The position numbers were made by a program, and so were the translations under genes. From Rhizopus sp. PT2906 (taxonomy: Eukaryota; Mucoromycota; Mucoromycetes; Mucorales; Rhizopodaceae), in assembly GCA_025529335.1 (NCBI GenBank), contig JAMYHX010000261.1:1-58113 (forward strand): a stretch of 58,113 nt of DNA, written 5' to 3'. The notes under the pieces were generated by a model that worked only from the letters and a program-made list of their open reading frames with translations, searched no databases and was not told the origin of the DNA. Numbering within the stretch: position 1 is the stretch's first letter; each line of letters begins with the position of its first letter. This document shows positions 45,345 to 57,100 of this stretch, piece after piece.

Positions 45345-45793
45345 AAAAGAGAATTTTAATACAAAAACACTCATACATACACATATATAACTTTTATATA
45401 CATACACACATACATGTATATTCATATACATATGCACTTGTGTCTTGGTTTTATATATATATATCCTTTAGTGTTGTTAAAAAAAAAAAAGAGAGAGAGA
45501 GAAAGGAGGAAAAGGTTTGTAACATAAAGGATGAGTGCTATTTTCAATACAATCAATCAGTAAAGTAAATCCATAGCTTGATGTCGTCTATTGTTTATTT
45601 CTTCTTGATAATGGATCAAACGTAGGGACCTGAAAGCATTTTGAAAAGAAACAGCCTTTAGACTGTATTGATTCAATATAAACAAAGAAAGATGGTTCAT
45701 GTCCTTTTCCCTTTCCTTTAAAACTACGACTTAAAATAAGAGCAACATGTCTATTTTTACCCACCCTTTTTTTTATATAATATTATTAAATAA
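45345..45793. other. Intergenic region
   Basis: About 450 bp with AC/AT dinucleotide-rich sequence in the U2AF65 3' flank (45.36-45.47 kb), a GA repeat near 45.49 kb and a T-rich leader for the next gene. No coding sequence. Confidence 0.5.
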
Positions 45794-47704
45794 ATGCGAC
45801 AAGACAGTAACCTCTTTTCATCTCAACGTTCACCAAGTACAACATTACGAGGCATACAGATCAATATCAGTTCTGATCCTTTTCAACATCGAATACCAAG
45901 TTACTTTCAAAGACTGTGGCAGGAAAGTAAATTTCGAAAATGCCTGTCACTTTGTAAACGACGGTTGATCAAACGGTATCAACGGTCAACACCCATCGAA
46001 CTAGTACTCGTAAGTTGTGGTATCTTGGCAAGCTGTATTTTCTTGCTTGTCCATGTCGGATTCTTTAGTGGAAAAAAATACCAAGATTGGCAACATGATC
46101 ACTATGACGATAGTTTTGTGTTGGAAGAAGTCGATCTGCTCGAGAAAGTATACCCTGATGAAGGAAGACAGCAAGTGACAGCCATTGTGAGTGTATCTGA
46201 TAAACATACAACAGAATCGATCGTGAAGCGTCTCTGTGAGTATGACATGTTTCATAGTTTTATCGTCTGGAATGATAATAGTAATAACAACAATAATGAA
46301 TTGGATGTAAGTTATTATCATTGAGCAAAAACCACAATGAATTAACACAGCTCTAGACCAAGGGTTGTTCACGTCCATTAACTGTGATAAATTATTCATC
46401 CTCAAGAAAGGGTCCTGGCGTACGATACCACGCATGTCATGCGGCAAAGACACCGTACTGCTTTTTTCAAGATACGCTCAATGATGGTCAGAACCTGAGG
46501 AGTGTTTACGCCAATTTTTTAAAGTCACCACAATTGATTCATGGAGAGTCAGGTAGCCATGAGGCCTATGTTGATTCACAATGGAGATATTGCTTTTCGA
46601 ATGAAGGTAAAAAGATACTGAAAGAAAAGAATGAATGAATGTTGACTTTAAAAATAGATATTCAACTTCATGCATGTTATATCAATATGGGATCAGGCAC
46701 ATTTATAGCAAAAGAGATGGCTTCTCAATTTATTGGTAAATATGATGCGAATGAATATGCAGACATCTATTTCACAGTCTACATGAACCAAATTCCGTAT
46801 CAGCTGGAAGGACATGGATCCTTAAAGAAAGCACTTGGTGTAAAAGAGATAGAACATATGGTATAAAGGAATGAAAAAATATATAAAAAGTATGATCATA
46901 ATACCTCCTTTTTTATGATAGAATCTAGGCTTAAATACACTCTACAACCATTTAAAAAAGCAGGGCACAGGACTATTGAAGCCATATGTAGATAGTTCAT
47001 TTGATCGTAATGCGAGAGTCTCATGCAAACGTGATCAGTGCTTATTCTTGACCAACAAACAAGTATTGCCTGATATTCAACTATTTTCTTATAACCCAAC
47101 CGTTGGCATACAGACATCCAAACAAATGCATGATGATTATATCACAGACCATTATCAAGAGCATTTCTATGCATATGCTGTAGATGATAATGATATGACC
47201 TCTTGGAAATCAATACAGAGTAAAAAACAAGAACATATATTTAAATACATGATTAATGATGTCAATAGACATATATGCTGGTGACTATATCGGATTGGAT
47301 CTATTGATGCCTATACGTACACCATTAAAATACAGATTTGTTGTACACCATCCATACTCCTACAAGAACAGCTTACGAATTCAAATATCATACAATGGTT
47401 TAGAATGGGTAGACATTAAATAATAGAGTAATTATCTTTCCTTACAGTTTATCTCTAGATCAAACTCTATCCTTCACCACACCTCAAATGTCAAAATGCA
47501 GATATCAATGAACAACTACTAGAATGTTACTTTATTGTGAGAGAAACAGGCTACAGATATATTCGTTTGGAGAGCGTCAAAGATTTTGATTTTAAATTTG
47601 ATGTATACGACATATCATTTAGTGCCAAAGTAAAGAAGGATGAAAACGGCCAATTATTAGACATATCATTGGAAAATGGTATTGCATTTGTAGAAGATAA
47701 ATAA
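45794..47704 (+). CDS. Type II membrane protein, glycosyltransferase-like lumenal domain
   Basis: Basic cytosolic N-terminus of about 75 residues, one signal anchor (PIELVLVSCGILASCIFLLV) and a lumenal domain. The lumenal part has a GT-A-like opening (VTAIVSVSDKHTTESIVKRL, FHSFIVWNDNS), then PGVRYHACHAAKTPYCFFQD followed by TLNDGQNLRSVYANFLKS, and late YADIYFTVYMNQIPYQLEG, the pattern of Golgi glycosyltransferases. After several introns, NIYAGDYIGLDLLMPIRTPL and YGLEW-type strands suggest a C-terminal beta-sandwich. The residues after QD are T-L, whereas a metal-binding DxD would be expected, so catalysis is doubtful. Introns at about 46306, 46608, 46863, 47221 and 47410 join well. Exact activity unknown. 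Confidence 0.65.
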
Positions 47705-47809
47705 AAACAACATAAAAAGAAAGAGAGGGATGCAGAAGACAATTGAATGAAAAGGAAAAAAAAAAAAAAAAAGAAGGAAAGAAAGGGGGTATGATTATAT
47801 CTTGTATAA

Positions 47810-48919
47810 TTATTCTTTGTCATCGTCGTTATCGTCGTCATTGCTACTTTTTTCAAGTCCAAGCTTTTGTACGATATTCTCTCCTCTGGGGTATGGAAGT
47901 GGAGCATGAACTTCTTTGACCTTGTCTTCTGTTGTAGGTGATAAAGTGAGTAGCGAGTCTTCAATGGGAACACTTGTCACACTAGAAATTGAAAATTCCA
48001 AGTCTGGATCAACATAGTTATTTTCCTTATCATCTTCATCATCATCATCAAAGAAGATACCAAATCCAGATGAAGACCCTGCAGGGACAAGATTAGGTTC
48101 ATCATTAAAGACTTCAAATATGTCTTCTTTTTCTTCTTCTTTCTTTAATAATATCGGACGAACAATGTTTTCTTTATGTGTTGTCTTTGTTATCAGCCTC
48201 AGATCACAATCATCATCGTCGTCATATAGATCATTTTCATTTGTTCGTCTTATTCCTTCTTCATCTTGTCTGATGTCATTTTCATCTATGCGCTGTGAAA
48301 GCACGACTTGATTTGACTCCTGAGAACCATATTGATCTCCTTCATCAGGATACTCAATAGGTGAAGAAGTACAATCTGTCCATTGAGAACTATTCGGTGT
48401 GTATGTGCGTACATGCTGTGTGTCAAGCTCATCTTGATCATCTGCAAGCACTTGAAATGCTTTGGGTTGCACTTCAGGAGCCTGTTTGACACCTTTATCA
48501 ATATCATCATCGCAAAGCACATTGAAACTACGTGCTGCTGTCTTGACAGTGGAAGAAAGTCTAAGTGGGCTAGACGACTGTGGCATCTTTTCTTTCAGTG
48601 GTTGCCTTGTCTTTTTTTCTGTATCTTTTGATGGCTTGCTATCTGCTAATAGTCCTAATGGTTGTTCTGCCGTGTCTTTTAATCCTAATGGTCTGACTGT
48701 CGTCGTGTCCCTTAAACCTAGTGGCTTTACTGTTGTTGTATCCTTTAATCCAAATGGCTTTTTTGTGATTGATTCTTGACTACAAGATTGATTCTCGTCA
48801 TTTTCACTATTACTGCATTCATTTGTTGTTGGCTTTTGAGGCTTGCTGATGCGCTTAAAGAAAGAATCTATCTTTGCACTTGGTACCTCTACTTTTCTTT
48901 TCTTTGTTGCCGCCATCAA
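47810..48919 (-). CDS. Unrecognised acidic nuclear protein with KEN boxes and tandem repeats
   Basis: Single open exon of 369 codons. N-terminus: MMAATKKRKVEVPSAK gives a nuclear signal, followed by KIDSFFKRISK, which resembles a PCNA-interacting (PIP-like) core. Next, four tandem copies of a degenerate unit built on KPxGLKDTTTV (residues about 53-95). Two KEN motifs (THKENIVRP, DDKENNYVD) and one RQPL (RxxL) fit APC/C degrons. The remainder is low-complexity Asp/Glu/Ser-rich, ending with LPYPRGENIVQKLGLEKS and an acidic tail. No catalytic domain. The features together suggest a cell-cycle-regulated, disordered scaffold; this is inference and the family is not recognised. Confidence 0.6.
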   Translation of the reverse strand: MMAATKKRKVEVPSAKIDSFFKRISKPQKPTTNECSNSENDENQSCSQESITKKPFGLKDTTTVKPLGLRDTTTVRPLGLKDTAEQPLGLLADSKPSKDTEKKTRQPLKEKMPQSSSPLRLSSTVKTAARSFNVLCDDDIDKGVKQAPEVQPKAFQVLADDQDELDTQHVRTYTPNSSQWTDCTSSPIEYPDEGDQYGSQESNQVVLSQRIDENDIRQDEEGIRRTNENDLYDDDDDCDLRLITKTTHKENIVRPILLKKEEEKEDIFEVFNDEPNLVPAGSSSGFGIFFDDDDEDDKENNYVDPDLEFSISSVTSVPIEDSLLTLSPTTEDKVKEVHAPLPYPRGENIVQKLGLEKSSNDDDNDDDKE

Positions 48920-49323
48920 AAGAGTTTCACGCGCAGCAATAAAATTAAAAAAAAAGAAAGAGAGAGAGGGGCCGTGTCAAGAACGGTAGCGAGAGAGAGT
49001 CAGAGGCAGAGAGAAAATTGTAACGGAGATTGTTATAATATTGTGATTGGATGAATTTGATGTGCTGTGACTACTACTGCCAACACTGGCACACCACCAC
49101 CATGATCACCATGGTTACCGTTCACCGGCAAGTCTATAAAAGTCTATAAAACTTATATGACAATGAAGATCGACCTGTATATTTCATTATGAACTGCTTT
49201 TCTAAGAAGGGGAAAATGTGCTTTTTCACAATCATGTGTCGTTATATATTTATGCAGCTACTTTTAATTATAAATACGAGACCTTTCCTCTTTCTCTCTT
49301 TCTTTTCTTTCTTATTTTACATC
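48920..49323. promoter_or_regulatory. Divergent intergenic region
   Basis: About 400 bp between outward-facing starts. At about 48.98-49.10 kb there is AGAACGGTAGCGAGAGAGAG-type GA-rich sequence and ACCACCACCATGATCACCAT. A direct repeat AAGTCTATAAA occurs twice near 49.13-49.15 kb. No named motif can be assigned. Confidence 0.45.
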
Positions 49324-49656
49324 ATGTCAACATTTAAGAATATACAGCTTGAGACGACACCAAGGGTATATTATCAGCATTATATTACCCAGGACATTTG
49401 TTATGACCTTTATCCTAGTCTCTCAAGGCAGCTCAGTAATGGTTATCACATACGAGCTGATCCAACAACGAATACAAAGAATATCGACTTCACTTTAATG
49501 AACATACCCTTTGCTAGACGAATAGCTTTTACCTATGATCCATTTTGGGATTTACCAACTGAACGACAAGACGATCAATGGGATCTTTATCCTGCTATTC
49601 TTCGTAATGTAAATAATCATAAAAAAAAAAGAAAGCATGAGGGAATATATGATTAA
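49324..49656 (+). CDS. Small hypothetical protein, 110 aa
   Basis: Single exon starting MSTFKNIQLETTPRVYYQHY. It has a coding-like composition with conserved-looking aromatic and charged clusters (LYPSLSRQLSNGYHIRAD, RIAFTYDPFWDLPTERQDDQ) and a basic end (KKKRKHEGIYD). The frame extends upstream to 49189, but that part is hydrophobic and T-rich like a leader. No family recognised and no signal peptide at the chosen start. Confidence 0.5.
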   Translation: MSTFKNIQLETTPRVYYQHYITQDICYDLYPSLSRQLSNGYHIRADPTTNTKNIDFTLMNIPFARRIAFTYDPFWDLPTERQDDQWDLYPAILRNVNNHKKKRKHEGIYD

Positions 49657-49811
49657 TACATACTTTAGGTTGAGAACTTTGGCACATATCAAATGCGTCA
49701 AAGGCTCCATAGAATGCTTCAAAGAGCTTAGTGTATATGTACACATTTCTTCATATAAACATTTATTTATTTTTACACACAAATATACAAAGCACTCTCT
49801 GTCCTTTATCA

Positions 49812-50108
49812 TCAAGCTCGACCAAAAGTATAAGTCTCGGAAGTCCTTATGTGTCTTGTAGCTGATTTATTAACTGGTTTCTTCAACATTTCATGAAATG
49901 ACCAACGAGATTGTTTATATGATAGATGCGAACGAGTAGGACCTGAGTACTGTACTTGACTGGGATCTATGTAATCACCATCTCTATAGACATTTTCATA
50001 ATATCGTCGATCATGAGACTCAAACTGAGACTGGGATACTCTTCTCTTTGTATATTTATCAAGTTTATAATAGTCAATGTTGTTTTTAATTTTCTCAATG
50101 AAGCCCAT
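49812..50108 (-). CDS. Small hypothetical protein, 98 aa
   Basis: Single exon from the ATG at 50108: MGFIEKIKNNIDYYKLDKYT, KRRVSQSQFESHDRRYYEN, DGDYIDPSQVQYSGPTRSHL, ending YTFGRA. Basic and Tyr-rich, with an amphipathic N-terminal helix starting Met-Gly. The coding composition is convincing, and such small Tyr/Arg-rich proteins are common in fungi. No known family identified; Met-Gly could permit myristoylation but the following residues are not typical. Confidence 0.5.
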   Translation of the reverse strand: MGFIEKIKNNIDYYKLDKYTKRRVSQSQFESHDRRYYENVYRDGDYIDPSQVQYSGPTRSHLSYKQSRWSFHEMLKKPVNKSATRHIRTSETYTFGRA

Positions 50109-51373
50109 TTCTATAAAAAAACAGGAAGAAAGAGAAAAAAATAGACGGAAATTACGGGTAATGGTTTTTATATGTATTTCATAAATACATCATCTATATT
50201 TTCATTCCCTTGCCAACTTTACTCTTTCTCTTTTCTGTCTGCATTCTTTCTCTCTTTCTCTCTCTCTCTCTCTTTTTTTTTTTTTTCTGCTTCTCTTTCC
50301 CCCCTTTTCCCCCTTGTGGTTTATTTAAAATAAGCGTTATTTCGGCATGACCTTAAAGCAGTAATAACCATCTGTAACAGTTCACATGAATTTGATTGGC
50401 CACACATAGAATAGGATAATCAAGACTGCAGCAGGTCTTTCTGGATGACATATCTAAAATATAATCATAGTTTATTTTTATCATATTTAAGTAATGACAT
50501 GTTTATAATTGATAGTCATACTTGCTGAATTCTTACTAATACCAGTTCAGAATTCCGAATTTGGTCATGTGCTGGGACTTGAGTTACCTGTTTTTTGTTG
50601 TTATTGATAATGTTACTCTCGTGAACGATTCGTACTATCCAAGGAAACAAATGATGAAAACATAAAAAAAGCAGGGATTTGTTGTCAGTTAAAAGTGGTC
50701 AATATGCTTATTTATCCTCTGATGAAATAGAAGAAAGTAGAACTTTTACTCAACTGTAAGATTATAATAATATAAAACACATTAAGGCCGACGGTAATAT
50801 CATCCAGTGAGTGTAATTCATCATGAGATCGCTTTTTGACCTATTGTTTCAGTAACTTATTCTTGTTGATAGTTGACTAGACAGGTAGGGTTGTGACCTT
50901 GGTCATATTCACAAAGAGAAGAGCTGTCAGATATACTAGTTTCGGTTCGTTGTTGTTGTTGACGAAGCAGGCATTCTTTCGTGATCAGCGCAAAAATAAT
51001 GACTGAGAGCATTCAAATTGTCAAAGTGGGCGACACAACACGGACATATCATGGCTAGAAGGATGGCGTAAAATACCAAAATGCTTCATTATTGTACCAA
51101 CGCGTTGAATCTAGGCTATTCGAAAATACAAAGCTCTAGATAGTCTTCATATATGCTCGTAGACTCTGAAGCGTGGAGAATTTCTTAGTACACTTGTTAT
51201 CATAAAAAGCAATAACCAACTGGTCTTTTATAATCACTTTTTCATACTCAACTACACTTTATTTTTTTCAAAGTCATTAACAGTCCTTTTTAAATCCCGG
51301 CCAATTTTCAAAAAAGGCCAGGCTACCTTCTTGTTTGAAACAATCAGGAAGCCACAGAGGAGATACATTAACA
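50109..51373. other. Intergenic region upstream of the PPR-type gene
   Basis: About 1.27 kb between outward-facing genes. It contains a CT microsatellite (50250-50273) followed by a T-run, and a GTTGTTGTTG stretch near 50.95 kb. No coding sequence supported. Confidence 0.5.
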
Positions 51374-53866
51374 ATGATCCCAACATTAGGAAGGGCTGTT
51401 ACTAGATCAAGACATGTACAAGCAAAACCTGTTGTTAAATTTTTAAAGAAAGCCTCACCACTCGCTAAAGGTATACAATTTATTAAACCAGCTTACATCT
51501 AACCATTCTTCACAGTTCAATGGACACGACCTTTGGCGACACAGGCACCTAAAGAACTACTAGATATAGAATCTATTGATGTGGGCAGCAAAAAGCCATT
51601 AAAGTCGGCTGTTCCCTCTCAAAAAGAATTGACTTCAAAGCTGGATCACTGCAGAACAACAGGCGATGTCAGAGAGGCTATCAAGATAGTATTAAGTGCT
51701 GAAGAATTTGGATTGACAACACCTGATCTATATCATCGTCTGCTCAATCTTCTTCGAAATGCACCATTTGACGCAGAATATTCATCTGTTGTCGCAAGCT
51801 GGTTTTATTCAAAAAACTCTCCTCTACCTCCAAAAGTATTAAAAGATCGCAATTTCTGGTTAGAAATGCTCAAAGTAGCCTTTCATTTTGGAAATACTCA
51901 TCGCACCGAAGACCTACGAGCATTACTAGAGCAATTCAAAAGAGTATTCAGATTTAAGAATTTACGGGATCAAGAGACTTGGCAGTTATTTATTAGAGTA
52001 AAATAAGAAAGAGGTTAAGGGAAGAACAAGTATTAACGTTTGTAAAAGGGATGGGCAATATTAGGAAAAGAAGACAAGGTGATAAAATATGTCGAACAGG
52101 CTAGAAAAAGAGTACGAGACAAGCTGGCATTTGATGAAAACACTCTTATTTCTTTGGCAATGGTGAATTGTGACAGTAAAGTTGAAGAAATACTTGCTAG
52201 ATTGAAAGAGAACAATACATTGTCAAACTATACACTTGAACGACTACTGCGAACATTTGCCTATGACGGAAACGTAGAAAAGACTTTTCGATTAAAGGCA
52301 ATGTGTGATGAACTCTATCCAGGAAGCGCTGACAAGACAATGCTCCTCATGGCTCACAAGGTTGCTCTTACTCAAATTATCGACAGATATGCTGCTTCTC
52401 GAGGATCGAAAGGGCTGAACTTAAAGCCCAATGTATGTGCTGAAGTAGATCAATTGCACGCATCATGGGAAAATTTGACAAAGGATATGTTCAATGGTCC
52501 AGTGGATATTACAGACTGCAATCTTGTATTAGAATATCTTACACTTGCAAATCGTCTTGATCCTGTCAGCTACCCTATGGAAAAGGCTGAATACATTTTT
52601 GATACTTATATGCAAAAGCATGACGTTCAACCAAACGAAGTAAGCTATCATCTGATGATGCAGGGCTATGCAACAACACGACAATACAATACAGAGGGTA
52701 AACGTAGCAAGAGGTTAGATAAGGCATTAGAAGTACTGTCAAAGATGCAATCAACACATATCAACAACTTGAACCATCGCACTTTCCACATATTGTTCCG
52801 TGCCTGCATTCCTCACGCCCATGGCCATTACTATTTTGATAACTTCAAGTTAGCTTCCTTATTGCCATCTCATGCTCAACATCCTCTGCCATTGGATCCT
52901 CGTCTGTTTGACATTGAGCAAATCATGTTGGAGGCTCGTCTGCCACACGATAGATTTACCTTTGCCACTCTCTTAACTTGTCTTGCCGCCAGTGGAAAGT
53001 TTAAGGCGTTCAACGATCGATGGAATTCGCTGAAACTTCACAACCGTTCACCCGACATTGGATTATATCGACATGCATTTGCACTGTCTGCACTGAATCC
53101 AGAGCAATCCAAGCGAGCTATCCGTAACATCAAGCCTGATATGGAACTCGACGTAGCTTCAAGTAAGATTGACTTCGGCACGTACTGTGCTCTGCTCGAT
53201 TGTTGCTCAACAGCGCAACTACAAAAGGAAGCACAGGAAATTATAGGTGAGATCAGAGACGTCTTAAAGACGAACAAAATCAAGGGTCGCAAAGGACAAT
53301 GGCCAGACGAAAATAGTCCAGAAGTGTATAGCGCTCTTCTTCGTGCTGCAACTCTTATTAAAGGCATGAACGCTGATAATATCATTCAAGAGATGAACAC
53401 AAAGGGCATAGAATACAATGAAGACATTTGGGAGATCTTACTGTCAAAACATGCAGCAGAGAGTGATATCAAGAGCGTACGCCGGCTCTTTAACCAATAC
53501 ACGATGTATCGACATGAAAAGTCTGGAAAGATCCCTATACCCGTCCGGGAAACTTCACCAGTGGTACCTTTTCCTGGTCCACCCTATAACAGACTTGACA
53601 CCAAGTTCATTGAAGTTTATTTGAGTTCATTGCTTGATCTACAAGACGTATCTCTTGTCTTTGATGTCTTGCGTACTTGGTCAGAGCAAACTTCTAAATT
53701 GCCAATCTCTCGCCCTCTTCTGGAAGGAATCATAGAATTGGCAAAAGAAGAAAAGGCAAAAGCAGAGTTGAAATGGTTATCAAATGACGTATTATCCAAA
53801 GCCACTTATCAGACAAGGTATATGAAAAGACTACATGATCATGTCAACAATATCATCCAAAATTAG
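51374..53866 (+). CDS. Mitochondrial PPR-type RNA-binding protein
   Basis: Three exons: 51374-51470, 51516-52001 and 52050-53866 (approximate). N-terminus MIPTLGRAVTRSRHVQAKPV is a basic mitochondrial presequence. The rest is a long helical array with PPR-like units: DENTLISLAMVNCDSKVEEI, ILARLKENNTLSNYTLERLL, PNEVSYHLMMQGYATTRQYN, LNHRTFHILFRACIPHAHGH, HDRFTFATLLTCLAASGKFK and EYNEDIWEILLSKHAAESDI. Such proteins bind specific mitochondrial transcripts and control their processing or translation. The array spacing is irregular, so the exact number of repeats cannot be counted by eye. Intron 2 (GTAAAA...TAAAAG) joins IR to GWAILGKEDKV. Confidence 0.8.
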
Positions 53867-54114
53867 ATAAATTGTACAATAAAGTTATGTCCTCTCCTAG
53901 TACAGTTTGTATCAGTTCTTGGGGTGTGTATTTTTCCCTCACAGCCTTCAAAGCTCATTCGGACTTGGAATCCTATTTATTTTTGCACGCACATAAACAT
54001 TTCCCCCCTTCTCTCTCTCTCTCTTTCTCCTTTCTTAGCTGCTTTATTTCTTTAGTATTTTACATATTTATACTTGGCAATAGAAAAGAACCAAATAAGG
54101 AGAGAAAATCTAAA

Positions 54115-57100
54115 ATGTCTTCTCCAGCAACCTCATCACAAAGTTTGTCATCGCCAAGAGCCTCTTCAGTTGCCTCAAGCAATGTATTTGTTATAAACGC
54201 ACTCGAGAAAATTGCAGCGTCAAAAGAGATTCGTCGAAACAAATCTCTAAAGGAAGCTGTTGATGTAGCTTCAAGTAAAGAGAAACCCTCTTCTTTTTAT
54301 TATAAACTCATGACAACTTTTTTTTTGTATAGACATGTTGAAGAATAACGAGCCAGCACCAGAAGGACAAACTCGGTAAGATACGGACAGGATATGATTA
54401 GATAAGCAACTTATTTTGTATGTAAAGATCTTCTGTCATTTTAACTGCACTTCAAGCGGCTATCGATACACGCTCAGCTAATTTGATGACCATATCACTC
54501 GATTGTCTTGGCAAATTTATCACATACAATTATGTAGCTGACATGGAGGACGAGGTAGCACAAACACAAGTAATGGAAAAAGTGGTGGATGGCATATGTG
54601 ATTGCTTTATTGGTGAAGAAACCGATAAAAAAGTTCAGTTACAGATTATCAAAGCACTCTTGGACGCAGTCTATTCAACAAGCAACCCACTTCATCTGTC
54701 AGCACTATTAAAGGCAGTCCGAACAACTTACAACATATTCTTATTATCTAGAAATAATGATAATCAAAATGTAGCACAGGTAACAATGACGCAGATGGTT
54801 TACCATATATTCAGAAGAGTAAAACGGTATCCGAACGAAATACCAAGACAAGAAGAGGAAAACGAACTAAAAGAACAGCAAGAACAGCAACAACAGCAAG
54901 AAGAAGAACAAGAACAGCAGCAGCAGCAGCAGAATGGTAACAAGGGTGAAGAAAACTTGCAAAACGGAGCAGAGGATTATCAACAGCAGATCATTGTCGA
55001 AGCAAATATGGCAAGAACAGAAATGAATCAAAAGGCACCAAGTGGGAAGAGTAAAGATAACTATCAGGATATATTGAATGATACAGCAAACATGTTTCAA
55101 GAGGAAACAAAAGATAGCCTTGTGATAAATAATACATCAAACGCAGTAGCAGCTAGTGGTACATCTCACAATGGACCTGAAAAAGCCGAATTGAACCATA
55201 ACGAACCGTAAGCAAAGCAAGCATGCATACATGAAAGAAAAGAGAATAACAAAGATATATGCGTAGTAATGAGAATAGAGACTCGTTTGAAAATGACAAT
55301 ATTCAAAATGGTGAATTTGAGACAGAAGCAGATCTTTACATCAAGGACGCTATCCTCGTATTCAGAGCCCTTTGTAAACTGTCAAAAAAATCAATTCAAG
55401 CCGAGTGGTAAGTGCTCTCTTTATTGTCATGATCAATCTTTCCAACATATTCTTATTAGGGGTAATGACATGAGATCTTATTCTATGCGTTCAAAGTTGC
55501 TATCGTTGCATTTGATTCTGACAATCATGACTTCACACATGGACGTATTCACATCAGACCAAATCTTCTTTTCCACATCAGTACCAGATTCTAGCGGACG
55601 TAGACCCAATCCGTTCATTTTAGAAGTCAAGCAGTATCTATGCCCTAGCTTGGGACGAAACGCATTCTCAGTCGTGCCACAAGTATTTGACATCACACAT
55701 GAGATTCTTTGGACCGTAGTTCAGGGTTTACGAGTATACTTGAAGACCGAGATTGAAATATTTTTCAAAGAGATCGTACTGAAAATTCTCGAGATGCGCA
55801 ATGCTTCAAACCAACAGAGATTTTCTTTGCTCAAGGGACTCTTACGAATCTGTGAAGACCCTCAGACGCTAGTCGATATTTATATTAACTATGACTGTGA
55901 TCGTGAAGCACTGGACAACATCTATGAACGCCTTGTTCATGTCCTTTCAAAGATCACGACATCGCATCATCAACAGCAGACTCCCAACAGTAAAGATTTC
56001 GACCACCATGGTGTTCCGTCTGACGCACCACAGCACTCCAATATTCATTCGCACTCAGTCATGATCCCTCCACCTCTGACAACCGCCACCATTCTGCATA
56101 GCGATAAGCAAAACCAAACATCTGCGATGCCAGAATCTGCAATACGCTTCAAGTCACTGGAATGTCTTGTCGCCGTCCTTCGTTCCCTCGTGGGTTGGTA
56201 TACAAATAACTCTGTAAGTATTACGGCAGGTGAGAACAAGGACGAAGACACTCCTCGGGAAAGTGAAGATCAGTCAGGCCATAACAGCATGACCAATCGT
56301 CTATCCTCTAATGGCTCATCTTCTGCTCTGAGCAATAATAATAGCACCACACGCTTAGATGATCCCGAAGAGTTTGAAAATTTGAAGCATCGTAAACAGC
56401 TCCTTCAAGAAGGCATACGCCAATTCAATTGGAAGCCAAAGAAGGGTATTAATTTCTTGTGTGAGCATGGATTCTTGGACAAGAATGATCCACGTGGCAT
56501 CGCCTTGTTCTTGCTGAATACAGAGTCCTTGAACAAGTCAGCTATTGGCGAGTATCTTGGAGAGCAGTAAGTTATTCGTTGTAGAGAAGAGAAGTAAATG
56601 CTAACACTCTTTTACAGTGACGAAGAAAATATTCGCATTATGCATCTATTTGTTGATGAAATGGACTTTTCTGGCATGAACTTCACTGAAGCATTGAGAG
56701 CATATCTTCAAGCTTTCAGATTGCCTGGTGAAAGTCAAAAGATTGATAGATTTATGCTGAAGTTTGCAGAACGATACCTTCACGGCAATCCTACAGTATT
56801 TTCTAGTGCAGGTAAACAATTCATTTAGGGGAAACAAAGTGTGGGTATTGACCAAAAATGAATTTAGATCCTGCTTATGTCCTTGCCTTCTCTGTCATCT
56901 TGCTAAACACAGATCTTCACAGTCCTCAGGTGAAGAGACGAATGACATTAGAAGACTTTTTAAGAAATAATCGAGGTATTGATGATGGAGCGGATCTTCC
57001 TAAGGAGCTTTTGGAATCAATCTTTGAAGAAATTCAAAATAATGAGATCAAAATGAAAGACGAAGTAGAAGGGGCTAATGAAGTAGCCCTTGTGAACAGC

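Noticed and set aside
48120..48779. Plus-strand open frames opposite the KEN-box gene
   Set aside because: Ser/Phe-rich shadows of the acidic minus-strand coding sequence.
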